The notes: a model not told the origin generated them from the sequence alone. Numbered from the stretch's first letter, positions 21,179 through 32,040 are shown. The stretch: DNA of 32,609 bases from Plakobranchus ocellatus (GCA_019648995.1 BLXT01006160.1:413177-445785); one strand, 5' to 3'. Program-made: numbers and translations.

Positions 21179-24100
21179 CAAAAGCATGAAATTGTAGAAA
21201 GACAGGAATACATATAGGTGGGTTGAGAGAAGGATAAAGGGATAGATGTTGTGCCAACAGGGCCGCTACATTTCTGTACAAGGCTGAGCATGAAAATTAC
21301 CTGCTGTATTAGCAATATTATCTCATTGCCAATCTACAAAAAACCAAATGTTCCACAGAAAACAATTTCTTTTCTTTTTTACTTTACTAAGCTGCCCTTA
21401 GTACAAACAAAACTTCCTCCATCAAGTCAACACTCATTCTGATACCTCTTAACAGAAACCTTCTATATGAGCACCTATATAGCCAGTTTACAAAAGGCTC
21501 TCAGATCCAGCCCTCGTGAAAAGGTGTTAGCTTGGCAATACATAAAATCTGAATGAAGTCTTTTACCCTGCCACGAAAAAGAAAAAAATATTGCAAATGA
21601 AAGTTCTACTCAAGGGACAGATGGTATAGAAGCTATTGCTTTGATTGCTGAACACACTGGTGATTCTGTCTGAGCACTTAATAAGGTGTATAATTATAGA
21701 ATAGCATTTGGTCAGGAAGCTTCTCCTCTAGCTACACAGTGATAAAGAGCTCAGTGGCAGCAGATAAGAGAAGGAAGCATCAAGAAGCTTGTTGAAAGAG
21801 GCTGGAGGAACTCTCGGAGGCTGAAAAAGAGCATTCTTACAAGCCGAAATTGCATATAAAAGGAAAATTATACTCAAAATACTTAACTGAATTTCATATA
21901 CACATTTTTCTCAATTGCACTTTTTTTTTGCATCAATTCAAAGTTCACCAGTCTTGCAACATGTAGCACAACCAAAATCATACGTTTAAATATTCGATTC
22001 TCAAATTTTATTTGTGATATATTGCACTTCTGTATCACGAACCTTGCACCAACCACTTGTAAGCACCAAGTACGTATTAACGTTTTCCTCTCCGAATTGT
22101 TCTGCTGCGTAAATGCCGAGGGAACCATAACGATCATAGATACCTCGACGGGTGCTGTCTGATAATATACTATTGGCACGGTTGATTTCTTTAAACTGGC
22201 AAGAAAAATAGAGTGTTAAGAGAGACAAAAGTTAAAGATAAAGCAATAAGTTAGTTAATTGTCCTTAAGCAATGAATGGCTCAACTTATGCACAGAAAAA
22301 TTTGGGAATGCACCTTAATGGACAGACATTCATGACTGCACCATTTAAAAAACATCAATGTTTATTTACTCTCCTCTCAAATCTTTAGCAGGAATTAAAA
22401 CTTGGGCTGTGACTGCTTGTAGGGCCAGGTCCTCTATGCAGAAATTCATACCCCTTGTTGTTCCCATGACATCATAGCTCATTTGAGGGCTTTACATTAC
22501 ACCGTGTCTAAATTTGTGTCTATCAAAGAGATAAGGCTACTCGTATTTTTAAAGGTACTGTGCTGAAAAGATATCACTTAGAAACGATTAGATTGAATTT
22601 TTATAAGCCTAAGAATCAGACTTTGAAAAGAAGGATTAGATGGTTTAATTTATGAAAGATATCATTAATTTATAGAAATGTTAGCCCAGCTCACATTAAA
22701 GTTTGAGTGATGGGCAAGACCAAAACGAATTTAAAAAGCAATCACCTGGATTTGTTTATATTATAAACAAAATGTCAAGCTATGATTTCACGATACATCA
22801 GAGACCGTTGGTTTTCTCAATAGGTCCAAAACGATAAAAATAATACAACCAACACAAGGAATTTGAATTAAAATTTCTGCTTAGGGAATAACTTTTAAAT
22901 GTTTAAACGATTTACTTTCTTAGTATAAGAAGAAGTAGTAGTCACCTGTTTTGCACACTGTACTGATCCTCTTAAGCAGAGAACATACTTGATGCTCAGC
23001 CTATGCTTGAAACTCATTTATTTCGAGGATTTTTGTGGAAATATGAATTTTCAAATATTTCTTTGTTTTTCTAAAATAGGTTGATTATTTAAAATTTGAT
23101 ACCCTTTGCATTTTTTGATCCGCCGATAAAAGTAAAATTAAGCTTAGGTCATTTTTTGAATACCACAACAAAGAAGTCACTTATCATAGCTGAAAAAAAA
23201 AACCCCCCCCAGAAATTACAAAGTTCAGTAAAATTTCAGGTCAATCAATAAAATCTTCAGCTACATAGAAAAATCACTAAATGTTCTTTCTTGATAACCA
23301 AAAAGGCCCAAATGACAAAGCGGCAAAGCAGAAGTTAACAAAAAGACCTGCCCCAACAGACCAATTTGCATGATACTTTTATTATTATTGGGAAAAAAAA
23401 TGGCTAAATTACACAATATGGCGATTTCCTCCACAGAAATGAGAAAAGGAAAGTCATTTTCAACAGCCTAGTAGCCATATTGATATTTTAATGTTTTATA
23501 AATATATATATATATATTATTTTTTTTAAGTTGCTTAATCAGATTCTGACAGCATTGTTATGATTGGAACACTGGGTATAGTTTAAATCACATTTCGAAT
23601 GTTCATGAGATGTTTAATACCTGTGGTAGTGATGTAATTTAAAAAAAAAAAAAAAGTATAATTGATTGGATTGAAACAGACCTGATTACCTGCAAAGAGG
23701 CACAGATGACTGGCATGTCAGAGGCTGGATGATATTTTTGTAAAACAGAGATGGTATTCAGGCCATCACAGACATGATGAATTTCAGTTATCAGTATACA
23801 GACATTTATTGGTTTTGCTCTACAACAAAGGTATTAGCCTTCCCTGTACTGAAGTCCAAGCTATGGGTGGTTTTGGTATGCTTGCCTTGTTTCTTTACGC
23901 TTAGAGTTATCCATGCCTTCCAAAACTAGTTTTCTCAGTCACAGGCCTCAGCGGCAACCAACATGACATGAAATTGTATGGAATAGTCTTAAATTAACAA
24001 TGAATTAAAAAAGAATGATCCGTAATATACTTCCAACTCTGTTGGTCAAGATAGATACAGGTTGTTAATATTAATCGAAATGTACTCGGTACAGTGGAGA

Positions 24101-25674
24101 AACCTAAAATCTATAGGCCCCTATAAGCAAACCACATAAAAAAGGTGGACAAGCTTGAGATCTAGAGCAGTACACATAGAAATATCTAGGCAGCACGGCA
24201 AGCTCATGTGCAGAAATTTAATTCTAAAAACTTTTCAGACCTTCGAAAGCATGTAAAAGTTCAAAGGAGGCTTATTTCAGTGACTTTAAATGGGTATTTC
24301 CTATGTATAGAAAATCTGTGGGATTTAACATCTATAATATGTATGTAAAAGTTCAAAGGGGGCTTATTTCAGTGATTTTAAATGGGTATTTCCTATGTAT
24401 AGAAAATCTGTGGGATTTAACATCTATAATATGTGTGTAAAAGTTCAAAGGGGGCTTATTTCAGTGATTTTAAATGGGTATTTCCTATGTATAGAAAATC
24501 TGTGGGATTTAACATCTATAATATAAGCTTTTATAAAGTTTGTCCACTTTTTTGAAAATAGAATTTGGTTTTTCGAGCTATAATGAAACCTTTTGTTACG
24601 TATCTGTATCCATTATATTAATTACATTATACAAGAAGTATCTATTTGGGCTTGGATTTCTTTCACATCTGCGTTCTTCAACTCAATCTGACATGTGTGA
24701 GGTTTAAATTGTCTGTTCCTTTCTGATCTTTAACTTGTGTATGTGTATGTATGTTTGTGTATCTGTTCCATAAGAGGGGTAGATCGAATAGGTGTGCAAC
24801 ATGCAATAATTCAAATAAAAGAACACCAGTGTGCCTCGATTATCCATGGTAGGAAACTTTGTATACATTTCCCCATAAAAACTAGAAAGCTCACCCTCTC
24901 GCCTTCCTTCTGCAGCTACTTTCTTTAACATATATATTGTTGAGCATCTTTGGAATCACCCTCTCACCTCTTCATCTTCACCACCTGTACCTGCATATTT
25001 TAATGCCTCTCTTTCTGGATACTTCAATCTCCTCTCTTTAATCTGGTGGTTTGCTGTTGAGGTAGCAGAGGTTGAGGTGATGATGAAAGGCTGGTGTGTC
25101 TCTTCTTTATATCAGTCAAATGATTCAAAAAGGGTTTCCCAAGAAACAAATTGGGATCCAACCTTAAAATCCATCAATTTGGTTTATATCTAGACTGAAT
25201 GCACGGACAAATTAATCTAGGCAGAACTCATTTGAAAGAATGTTCAATAAGCCTAGGGATACCTAGATCTAGATCTCGGCTTAGTTTCATAAAAGGCTCC
25301 GCTCACACAAACCGTCAAAAATCCTCCTCCAACTAAAAAGTCCTATTCTGCATTGGCGGACTAGATAGCTACTGGGCATAACAGATTTGGGCCCTACACA
25401 AATTAGGGAGAGATTATTGGCCCTGCACCAGAGCATCAAAAAAGCCAAAAAGCACTGAACAAAGCAGAAAAATATCCAGCTCTTGTGTTGCAACTTAATT
25501 CTTTAACTCTGCATTTAAATTTATCTATCTGAATGGAAAGGAGACATCGCAAGCTGCTTGGCCAAGAGAAAGTTTTTAGAAAGCCATTTTTTTAAAACTG
25601 TTTAAAAAATATTGAGTGTCTGTGCACATTTCAATGAAAATGTTGAAAGGGAAAAAAAAAAAGAAAAAAAAAGA

Positions 25675-25746
<72 letters not shown>

Positions 25747-27392
25747 TTTCTACTTGCTTATTGTGTGATTGATTCTGCTGCTCCTTCAATCAATAAGTCT
25801 TGCAGTTGCAAAGTATATGCAGACAGGGTTAGTACTTGCAACACAAAATCCCTAAAGATTCCAATTAAAAGCCTTTTTATATTTGGCGAGGGTGGGAAGG
25901 GGAATAAAGTGGAGAAGGTAAAGAGGGATGGGAGAAAGAACAATAAATACAAAGAGATAAAGAAAGAAGGTAAGGCAAACAAACATTTAAGAAATACACA
26001 GAGAGACTGAAAGAAGCAGATTGAGGGAGCAAGAGAGGGAGGGAGAGAGACAGAGACAGAGAGTGACAGAGACAGAGAAGGATAATGAAGGTAGCAAACA
26101 ATATGAAAAGAATTTCATAGCAACCAACCTTCTCAGCCGCTTCAGGGTTGTCAGGATTTTTGTCTGGATGAAATTTCAGAGCAAGCTGGAGAGCAGGGAA
26201 AGAAACAAGGAGGTTTAACTCTACAGTTACACTAGCTTTTAAATAAATTGTGCATACAGCCCCTCTAACTACAGGGTTTAAGACTTTTGTCCAGCCTCAA
26301 ATCATATGTACAGTCCCTCTAACTACAACAGAGTACAAGGCTTCAGGATATACACTCAACTCTACACTCACACTAGCTTAAAGTTTTGCAATGGCATACA
26401 GCCCCTCTAACTACAAAGCTTCAGCCTTCTGTCAAGCCTCAACTCATGCCTACAAAAGAGAGGTCCCTACAGGTTCCAGGTCAAACTCATGAGCCCATGC
26501 ACCACCAATGCCCACAAGACAATAAAAAAAGAGTGTTTAAGTTTTAGTAAACCACGGCTCAGTCCCTGCCAAGACAATTTTTCACAGCTCTCGTGTTCCC
26601 CCAGCACAAAATGGGTAGCTAAGTCTCTTAAAATCCAGCAAAAGTAAGGGGGCTAGGAAAGCCATGGCAAACTACCTCAGAATGATGTATGCCAAGAACA
26701 ATCAGGACCCTACTCCTGGTTCCTCGACGCTTGGACCAAGCCAAGGACTTCATTTTACATGACTATATCAGAGTCTGCTCTGGACTTAAATCAGGTTACT
26801 CAAAGCCAAAAGAATCATCAATAATAGTATCAGTAACAATAACCATGGGAGAAAATATAAAATTAGGATCAGCAAAATGTGTTTCTCCTTTACTAAAAAT
26901 TTATAAAGTCAGATGTAAACTGACATTCACTGTCGTTATCAAAATGTGGTCCAAGTAAACAATCATATACATGTAACTGCAAACTCCTATAAGAAAATAA
27001 TTCAGATTTCAATTACATATTCAATATGAATAAGTATTAGTGATGCAATGTTTCTTATTTAAGATTTTTCTTTTCTAAAAATTCACTATCAACAGATGTC
27101 AAGAGCTCTCTTGACCAGTCCTCTTTCTTAGGGCCAGTTCAAATTTGGTGACAGTCTCATTCTTAATGTTAATGAATCACCGAAGAGTCCTAAATTCTCA
27201 CTGTGTGCTTTGTAAAGGTGGAAACTGATTTTAAAACCTTTAACTTCATACTTAGATGTGCAAATCTAATCAAATCAGACATTGTTCAATTATAAGTCAC
27301 AAAGCCATACTTTTCTGTAAGCTTTCTTGATTTCTTCATTTGTGGCTCCTTTCTTGAGGCCTAGTAGTTCATACAGGGAATTTCCAGAACGT
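19228..27392 (-). CDS. DNAJC5: Cysteine string protein gene (DNAJC5), five exons, start exon uncertain
   Basis: Synaptic-vesicle co-chaperone of the DnaJ class C family, known to work with Hsc70 and SGT to keep SNAREs such as SNAP-25 folded. The five exons splice without a frame break (52 + 1/3 codons for exons 27392-27311 plus the others) to 217 residues plus stop: J domain over exons 1-3 (as numbered here), HPD in the second, linker, Cys string in the fourth and an acidic tail in the fifth. The length is close to the usual family size once a short N-terminal exon is added. All introns are GT-AG: one phase-2 acceptor before the first exon listed, then four phase-0 introns. The upstream phase-2 exon with the initiator Met is not securely located. 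Symbol by orthology with vertebrate DNAJC5; Csp in flies. Confidence 0.96.
19737..19868 (-). CDS. DNAJC5: DNAJC5 coding exon: palmitoylated cysteine string
   Basis: 132 bp, 44 codons. A hydrophobic stretch [10 protein letters not shown] precedes the Cys string [19 protein letters not shown], then [15 protein letters not shown]. Twelve Cys lie in the string and one just before it. In known CSPs these are palmitoylated by DHHC enzymes and anchor the protein to synaptic vesicles. The acceptor is TCTCTCCCCCAG and the donor GTAAGG. The codons are mostly TGC/TGT, so the + strand shows a GCA/ACA repeat-like appearance here that is not a microsatellite. Confidence 0.96.
19869..22042 (-). other. DNAJC5: DNAJC5 intron (between linker and Cys-string exons)
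   Basis: About 2.2 kb of AT-rich intron with a (GACA/GATA)n tract at 21113-21179. The open frames inside it (for example 19926-20280, 21073-21442, 21883-22179) are repeats, exon read-through or AT-rich noise. Confidence 0.8.
21113..21179. repeat. (GACA)n/(GATA)n microsatellite
   Basis: Tandem GACA units interrupted by three GATA units. The Cys/Leu/Ser-rich minus-strand frames over it are translations of the repeat. Confidence 0.95.
22043..22195 (-). CDS. DNAJC5: DNAJC5 coding exon: end of J domain and linker
   Basis: 153 bp, 51 codons, starting [17 protein letters not shown] and continuing [20 protein letters not shown] to LVLTSGWCK. It covers J-domain helices III-IV and the conserved linker, with YGSLG and [11 protein letters not shown] typical of CSP. 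The acceptor is TTTCTTGCCAG and the donor GTTCGT. Without splicing the frame runs on to a stop within the intron. Confidence 0.96.
23500..23518. repeat. (AT)n run
   Basis: Short alternating AT/TA tract next to a T run. Confidence 0.85.
24249..24524 (+). repeat. 92-bp minisatellite, three copies
   Basis: Units at 24249-24340, 24341-24432 and 24433-24524 are each exactly 92 bp and differ at only a few bases (for example AGGAGGC versus GGGGGGC-type changes and GTATGT versus GTGTGT). Copies 2 and 3 are almost identical, so the expansion is recent. It lies within a DNAJC5 intron. Confidence 0.95.
25650..25746 (+). repeat. A-rich tract followed by (GA)n microsatellite
   Basis: AAAAAAG units run into about 30 GA dinucleotides. 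All-purine strand; inside a DNAJC5 intron. Confidence 0.95.
26005..26090 (+). repeat. Degenerate GA-rich purine tract
   Basis: Imperfect GAGA, GACAGA and GGGA units just downstream of the HPD exon on the minus strand. The minus strand is pyrimidine-rich here. Confidence 0.8.
26129..26185 (-). CDS. DNAJC5: DNAJC5 coding exon: HPD loop of the J domain
   Basis: 57 bp, 19 codons: [19 protein letters not shown]. It holds the HPD tripeptide that stimulates Hsc70 ATPase and is nearly identical to the vertebrate protein. The acceptor is CTCTCCAG and the donor GTTGGT. The exon is surrounded by simple repeats on both sides (GA-rich tract and a 141-bp duplication). Confidence 0.96.
26219..26460 (+). 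repeat. 141-bp tandem duplication with internal motif
   Basis: CTCTACAGTTACACTAGCTT at 26219 recurs as CTCTACACTCACACTAGCTT at 26360. Inside, the motif CATACAGCCCCTCTAACTAC occurs at 26253 and 26395, with a variant TACAGTCCCTCTAACTAC at about 26308. Related pieces reappear at 28118-28160 (GTTTAAGACTTTTGTCCAGC) and, inverted, at 28566-28583. Confidence 0.8.
26558..26758 (+). mobile_element. tRNA-derived SINE, copy 3 (5'-truncated)
   Basis: Plus-strand body and tail of the same SINE as at 14985-16139. It contains CCCAGCACAAAATGGGTAGC, GCCATGGCAAACTACCTC, TATGCCAAGAACAATCAGGA and CTTGGACCAAGCC. The tRNA-like head with boxes A and B is missing or beyond recognition, so it is a dead-on-arrival copy. 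It lies antisense in a DNAJC5 intron. Confidence 0.85.
27311..27392 (-). CDS. DNAJC5: DNAJC5 coding exon: J domain helices I-II
   Basis: 82 bp: one base completing a split codon, then 27 codons reading [20 protein letters not shown] and on to KKAYRK. This is the start of the J domain and aligns with vertebrate SGESLYHVLGL...IKKSYRK. The acceptor is TTTTCTTTTCAG and the donor GTATGG. The phase-2 start means at least two bases of the first codon lie in an upstream exon. The residue before SGN is Arg here, where vertebrate and fly proteins have Thr at a Ser-rich phosphorylation site. Confidence 0.95.
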
Positions 27393-27489
27393 CTGAAAAG
27401 AAAAATGCGCAAGGGTAAAGCAAATATTAGTTTCTATGCTTAAACAATACAAATCAAAAGGATATCAAAATGATGGGATGGCAGGGGAC

Positions 27490-27710
27490 AGTGTCACCAA
27501 GGACTGAGAAGCAGCAGCAGTATTGGTAAGTCATAGAAGCGGCAGATTTGGTACATAAGCAGTAGTTGTAATGAGAGTAAAAAGCAACATAGAGCAGTGG
27601 CAGTGGCAGCAGAAATGGTATCAGACAGGAACAAAAGTAGGGGTGGTAGGAAAACAACGCAAGTATTGAAAGTATAAGTGGCTATACTGTTGGCGGTATA
27701 CTGTTGGGTA
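27490..27710 (-). repeat. Degenerate trinucleotide repeat, inverted arm
   Basis: Read on the minus strand it gives TTACCAATACTGCTGCTGCT and CATTTCTGCTGCCACTGCC. This matches in style and partly in sequence the plus-strand field at 27925-28850, so the two are in opposite orientation about 200 bp apart. Confidence 0.65.
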
Positions 27711-27840
27711 TTGGTGAGAAAAAAAGCAGAAGGTGATACCTCATCTCCATAGGGGATAAATCAAAATTTAAAACAATAAAACCTACAGGTGTCTATTATT
27801 GAAAATTTTTCCCTATCAACCAAAGCTGGACAGTCTGTAC

Positions 27841-27860
27841 CTTTGAGATGATTTACACAT
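27841..27860 (-). CDS. Weak candidate for the DNAJC5 start exon
   Basis: A minus-strand ATG (27858-27860) followed by six codons in all and two extra bases (MCKSSQ plus AG) ends at AAAG|GTACAG, a passable donor in the phase 2 required by the next exon. Joined, it would read [14 protein letters not shown]. Known CSP N-termini are also about 10 residues and basic/Ser-rich, but there is no convincing sequence match. The true exon may lie elsewhere or beyond the window. Confidence 0.15.
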
Positions 27861-27924
27861 GTGAAACATAATTATGAAACTGCACATGATCATCTGGAGA
27901 ATTTAGTCCTCAACATCATTCATT

Positions 27925-28850
27925 GTCTTTTCGACTCCTACTACTACTACTGCAACTGCTGCTCCTATTTCAATCATCTATTTATACTGCTATTGCTATT
28001 CCTTCCTGGCTATGACAAAAAAACTATTGCTTCTGTTTGTATTTTGATCCCTGCCAATATGGCTGCTATTACTATTTCGAATACTACCAATACTACTGCT
28101 GCTGCTGCTTCTATTTTTGACTACAAGGTTTAAGACTTTTGTCCAGCCTCAAACCAGCTCCCAATACTTCTACTGTTATTTAAACCACTAGCAGTACTGT
28201 TAGTGCTGTTTCTATTTGATTGCTGTCAAAACATGTAATGCTGGTGCTGATCCTATTTCGACTACTGCCAATATTGCTACTGCTATTCCTAATTCAATCA
28301 CTTAAACTACCAATATTGCTGCTGCTGCTGCTGCTCTAATTTAGACTCCTACCAATTTTGCTGCTACTGCTCCAATTTTACCAATATCACGTCACTGCTG
28401 CTACTCCTTTTATGTTGACAACCAAAATTGTTGCTCTTACTCCAATTTCGACCCCTACCTTTACCATGCTGCTGCTGCTGCTATAATTTCTAATACTACC
28501 AATATTACTGCTACTACTATTATGACTACTAATATAGCTGCTGCTGCTCCAATTTTACCAATATCGCAGTTAGAGGGGCTGTGTGCACAGCTGCTGTTGC
28601 TTTTCCTATTTCGACTTCCACCAACACAACTGACAAGATACTCCCATTTCGACTACATCTAATACTAGTGCTACTGTTGCTCCAATTTCTACTCCTACCA
28701 TTACTACTGCTGTTACTATTGTCACGACTATGAATACAGCTGCTGCTAATTCTATTTTGACCACTATCAATATTGCTACTGTTGCTCCTATTTCGAGTAC
28801 TACTAATGTTGTTGCTGCTGGAACTACTACGTATGCCTGGGGTGCTGCTA
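27925..28850 (+). repeat. Long degenerate CTG/CTA trinucleotide field with higher-order unit
   Basis: About 0.9 kb of imperfect GCT, ACT and ATT triplets. A higher-order pattern recurs, about 35-45 bp long: ACTACCAATATTGCTGCTGC, then CTCCTATTTCGACTACTA, many times with drift. The open frames at 27861-28133 (+) and 28529-28999 (-) are translations of it. A piece of the 26.2-kb motif is embedded at 28118-28160. Confidence 0.85.
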
Positions 28851-29398
28851 CAACAATTCTTTTGTTTCAAATGTTTATTTCGTCTTGTCACCTTTAGTGA
28901 CATAGTCGCCCAGTTTGCCCTATGAAAGACCGCAGCGGTTATAATAATGTATAAATACCTGCATCTACTAGAACTAATAAAAGCGATGAAATAACCCAAA
29001 ATCGACGCGCTTTCATCTTCCAGTGCCCGGGTTTGAGATTACAGGTACAGCCACATTTTCTCCATATCTTTTAAGTTCAAAGTAGAACTTTGGTTTCAAA
29101 ACGGTTATAACAAAATGTGGATCGAGTTGTAATACAGGCAATGGTACTGTTACCCGTAACTTCTGTTGATTTGGATAAATTAAATAATACGATGATTAGG
29201 AAAGAAAATGTGCTTTTTGAAATTACAACTTAATTGGATTTTTTCATTCAAAGAGCTGTCGAAGTAAAAATATAACCGACTTACATGTATATATCCACTA
29301 TTAGAGGTCCAGATCCGAATGAGTATAATACATTTTCATAAAGTACATTAAAAATTATAAATCAGTATATTACATTCATGAACTTTTTGGCGATACAT

Positions 29399-29432
29399 GA
29401 GCGGCCGTCAATCAATATGGCGGTAGAGTATT
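29399..29432 (+). promoter_or_regulatory. YY1-like site in a GC patch
   Basis: GAGCGGCCGTCAATCAATAT followed by GGCGG: AATATGGCGG matches the core ATGGCGG bound by YY1, which often lies just downstream of transcription starts in animals. It is about 2 kb upstream of the first DNAJC5 exon found. No TATA box or start site can be shown. Confidence 0.25.
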
Positions 29433-29562
29433 CATTAGTGTTGCAAACCTAAGCATAATGTATATGTATAGTATTTATACAACTATTTTACACTTGATCG
29501 AAATCGCGCAATTTTGCATAGAGAGCCAGAAAATTCAAAATATGATTTATTTAGTAGTTTTT

Positions 29563-29735
29563 AGCCCTGGTTTCATGGCGCAACGGTTGGCCAATCCACC
29601 CTGAAATTTACATAGATATTTCTGTCGCGGTTCGTATTTTAATTTTAGTCTCTCACCGACTTCAGATCAGACTAGGGCCAAAAGCCTGAAATGCTCTAGC
29701 GGATTTTCTAGATAAATGAATGAATCAAAATAAGC
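29563..29735 (+). mobile_element. Second type of tRNA-like SINE
   Basis: A perfect box A match TGGCGCAACGG (29576-29586) is followed 43 bp later by a partial box B GGTTCG (29629-29634), then an unrelated body ending in TAAATGAATGAATCAAAATAA, a short A-rich tandem tail. Body and tail differ from the three SINEs above. It is diverged, and no clear target duplication was found. Confidence 0.55.
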
Positions 29736-32040
29736 AGAGAATTATGTGTTGAAAGAGATTTCGGCAGATTCCATACCTGTTAAATCAATTATTGGGGAAA
29801 CTGTGCACAAAAATTATCCAACAGTAACAGTTGGAACACTAAATAATGGGTTCTTGAGGGGATGCAAACCAATAAGGAACACTTGCCTTTCTTCGGCAAT
29901 GGACCAGGCGCAATAAGGAGATTCTAATTGGCTATGTGCTCTCTATTCCTCTAGTAACGATTAATAGATAGTAAAAAAAATTCAATTCTTGTCATCATCA
30001 AATCAATATCATAAGTCATTATCACGTTATTATTTGACGTGGATAAATGCCAGGTTATGATGTATTTTGAATGAAGATAGTTGAACACACTTAAGATTTC
30101 AGTGTTCAACATTTACTTTCAGCTAGGGCATTTAGTCGCGGTAATTTATTTGATTATTTTGAAAACACTTGAGTCTTTAGAATCGCCGTCCACTTTCGAA
30201 GAGAAGAATATGTTAGTCAGGGACTTTGAGTACATTCATGTACATTCATGTTTAGAAACTTGAGTGTCATCTCTTACCATTGTTTCCCAAGTTTATTTAT
30301 ACTAAACTCTGGCATGAGCAATTTCAATATGAGACTGAGAGCAACAGCATAGATGGAGTTTGTTTTCTTTTTTCTGCGCCATTAGAATAACAACCAAGGC
30401 CCGTCCAGTGGGATGTAATCCCAGACTTTCTGGCCCTCGTGGGATCGGACGTCAGTAAACGAAAGTAGGAAAAATTCATGGATATATGTAGGAGTCTTTG
30501 GTATCTCAAATCTCAAGATTTACAAAGGCAGATTTCTTTTATGTTTCACCCTCATAAAGTAAGCTCGACACTTAGCGAGTCACTTAAGATCTTAACTAGA
30601 CTCACTGTCTACACTGCTGCAGGCAAAGGGGAAAAAAGCGTTGGCGTCAATGCAACCTTCAGTATGCTCGAATAGCAAGCCGAAGACCCGGATTCGATAC
30701 ACGAATGGATTTGGGGCACACGATAGTGAACTGGCTGGTAGCACAGGTTTTGTTTTCCGAAACTGAACAGTGACACTTGCATTTCCTGTCAATGCACGGT
30801 ACAAATGCTAGGCTTAAAACGCAGACATGACAGAAAATTCATCAAGCGAGTACTTTTAGAAAAAAAGCTGTCAATTAAGCTCATATCGACTCTAAGTTCT
30901 TGTCAACATGTCTGGTCAAATGTCAAAGATTTCAGACTATGTGATAAGTTGCTCTTCCAGGCCAACTAGTGCCATTTTCGATAGTATCTAATGCATAAAT
31001 TTAACAATAAAAACACTTTATTACTAAAAGGTGTTCCTACACCAAATTTCGAGTATCTTTGAGTGAATCTCATTAGTGTACTTCTTTTTTTTTTCCTTTG
31101 CAATGCTGCTTTCGGGAATATGAGTTATCCATTGACTTGCTGAGCCAGCGTATTCGCGGAAGAACGCACTAACTTGATCGAGTTCAATGCCCGAAAACAG
31201 TATAAAGACTAGGAGCGACGATGCATGCCAATAAAGCTATAGTATTAGATAATATGGCCTTTCATGCGCAGTAAGCTCAGAGTAAAAAGAAAAGATCAAT
31301 TACCTGACAATACCAAGAGTCTTTAAAAAAATGACATGATATATTCCGTGAAAGAGTCTAGAAAAAGTTTGCCGAGCTTGTTTTTGTACTTGTTATTGTT
31401 CGTTTATTAGTGGGCGTCGGACTCACAAGAGGTCTACTCCTCCTCCTCCTCATCGGCTGTAGCTCCATGCCCTGTTACATGCACTTCTTTTTCTTCTTCT
31501 CCGTCTCTTCCTCCACCGCCGTCGCCTCTGCTGTATATCAACGCCCTGTTACGTAATTATATTTAGTAAGGCTTCATGAATTGCACGGTGCTGAGGAGTG
31601 TGGCAGGGGTATGTGGTGCAGTGCCACTAAAGGCATTCATCCGTGGGAAGAGATTTTTATTGTTTACTTGTCTCAAGAGTTTGCAATGGCCGGTGTGTAA
31701 TCTAAAAACCATTATTTGTTATTGCGTTTCTAGCTCGTGGATTTCATCCACACTATGACAGCATCAAGGATTTTCTTTATGAGTGATCTCTACTTGACTA
31801 TTTTACTTGAAGATTACCAAATCAATAGCCCAATTGATTTTTCCAATCTACCATATAAAAGTTGTACATTTATGAATCAAGACAATCACTATTTTATGAA
31901 ACGGCGGTCTATTAACATATCTCTTCATCTGCGTTGTGATGACACAAATTGTAGAGCTTGCGAAGGCCTGTGTTTAAAGTTATCCCTTACTTTACAGAAT
32001 CCCGGCCATGAGTTCACGCTCAGCCAATTGGGAACTGCAT

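Larger units (their letters stand above)
22196..26128 (-). other. DNAJC5: DNAJC5 intron (between HPD and linker exons)
   Basis: About 3.9 kb. It contains an (AT)n run near 23500, a three-copy 92-bp minisatellite at 24249-24524, an A-rich/GA microsatellite at 25650-25746 and a further GA-rich stretch to about 26090. No gene is seen; the Arg/Glu-rich frame at 25612-26010 is a translation of the GA tract. Confidence 0.8.
26186..27310 (-). other. DNAJC5: DNAJC5 intron (within the J domain)
   Basis: About 1.1 kb, holding a 141-bp tandem duplication (26219-26460) and a 5'-truncated SINE on the plus strand (26558-26758). Confidence 0.8.

Noticed and set aside
21073-21315. Cys/Leu/Ser-rich minus-strand open frames
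   Set aside because: They translate the (GACA/GATA)n tract.
25612-26010. 132-residue open frame with a long Arg/Glu run
   Set aside because: The run is the (GA)n microsatellite, and the frame lies in a DNAJC5 intron on the opposite strand.
28529-28999. 156-residue minus-strand open frame rich in Ser, Asn and Arg
   Set aside because: It is the translation of the degenerate trinucleotide field; no domain and no codon bias beyond the repeat.
30570-30740. GGATTCGATAC resembling a box B
   Set aside because: No matching box A at suitable spacing and no repeat body or tail could be defined.
31437-31560. Minus-strand frame ending in a Glu run, like an acidic C-terminal exon
   Set aside because: The Glu run is a CTC-type simple repeat, there is no Met and no convincing acceptor, and upstream stops are close.
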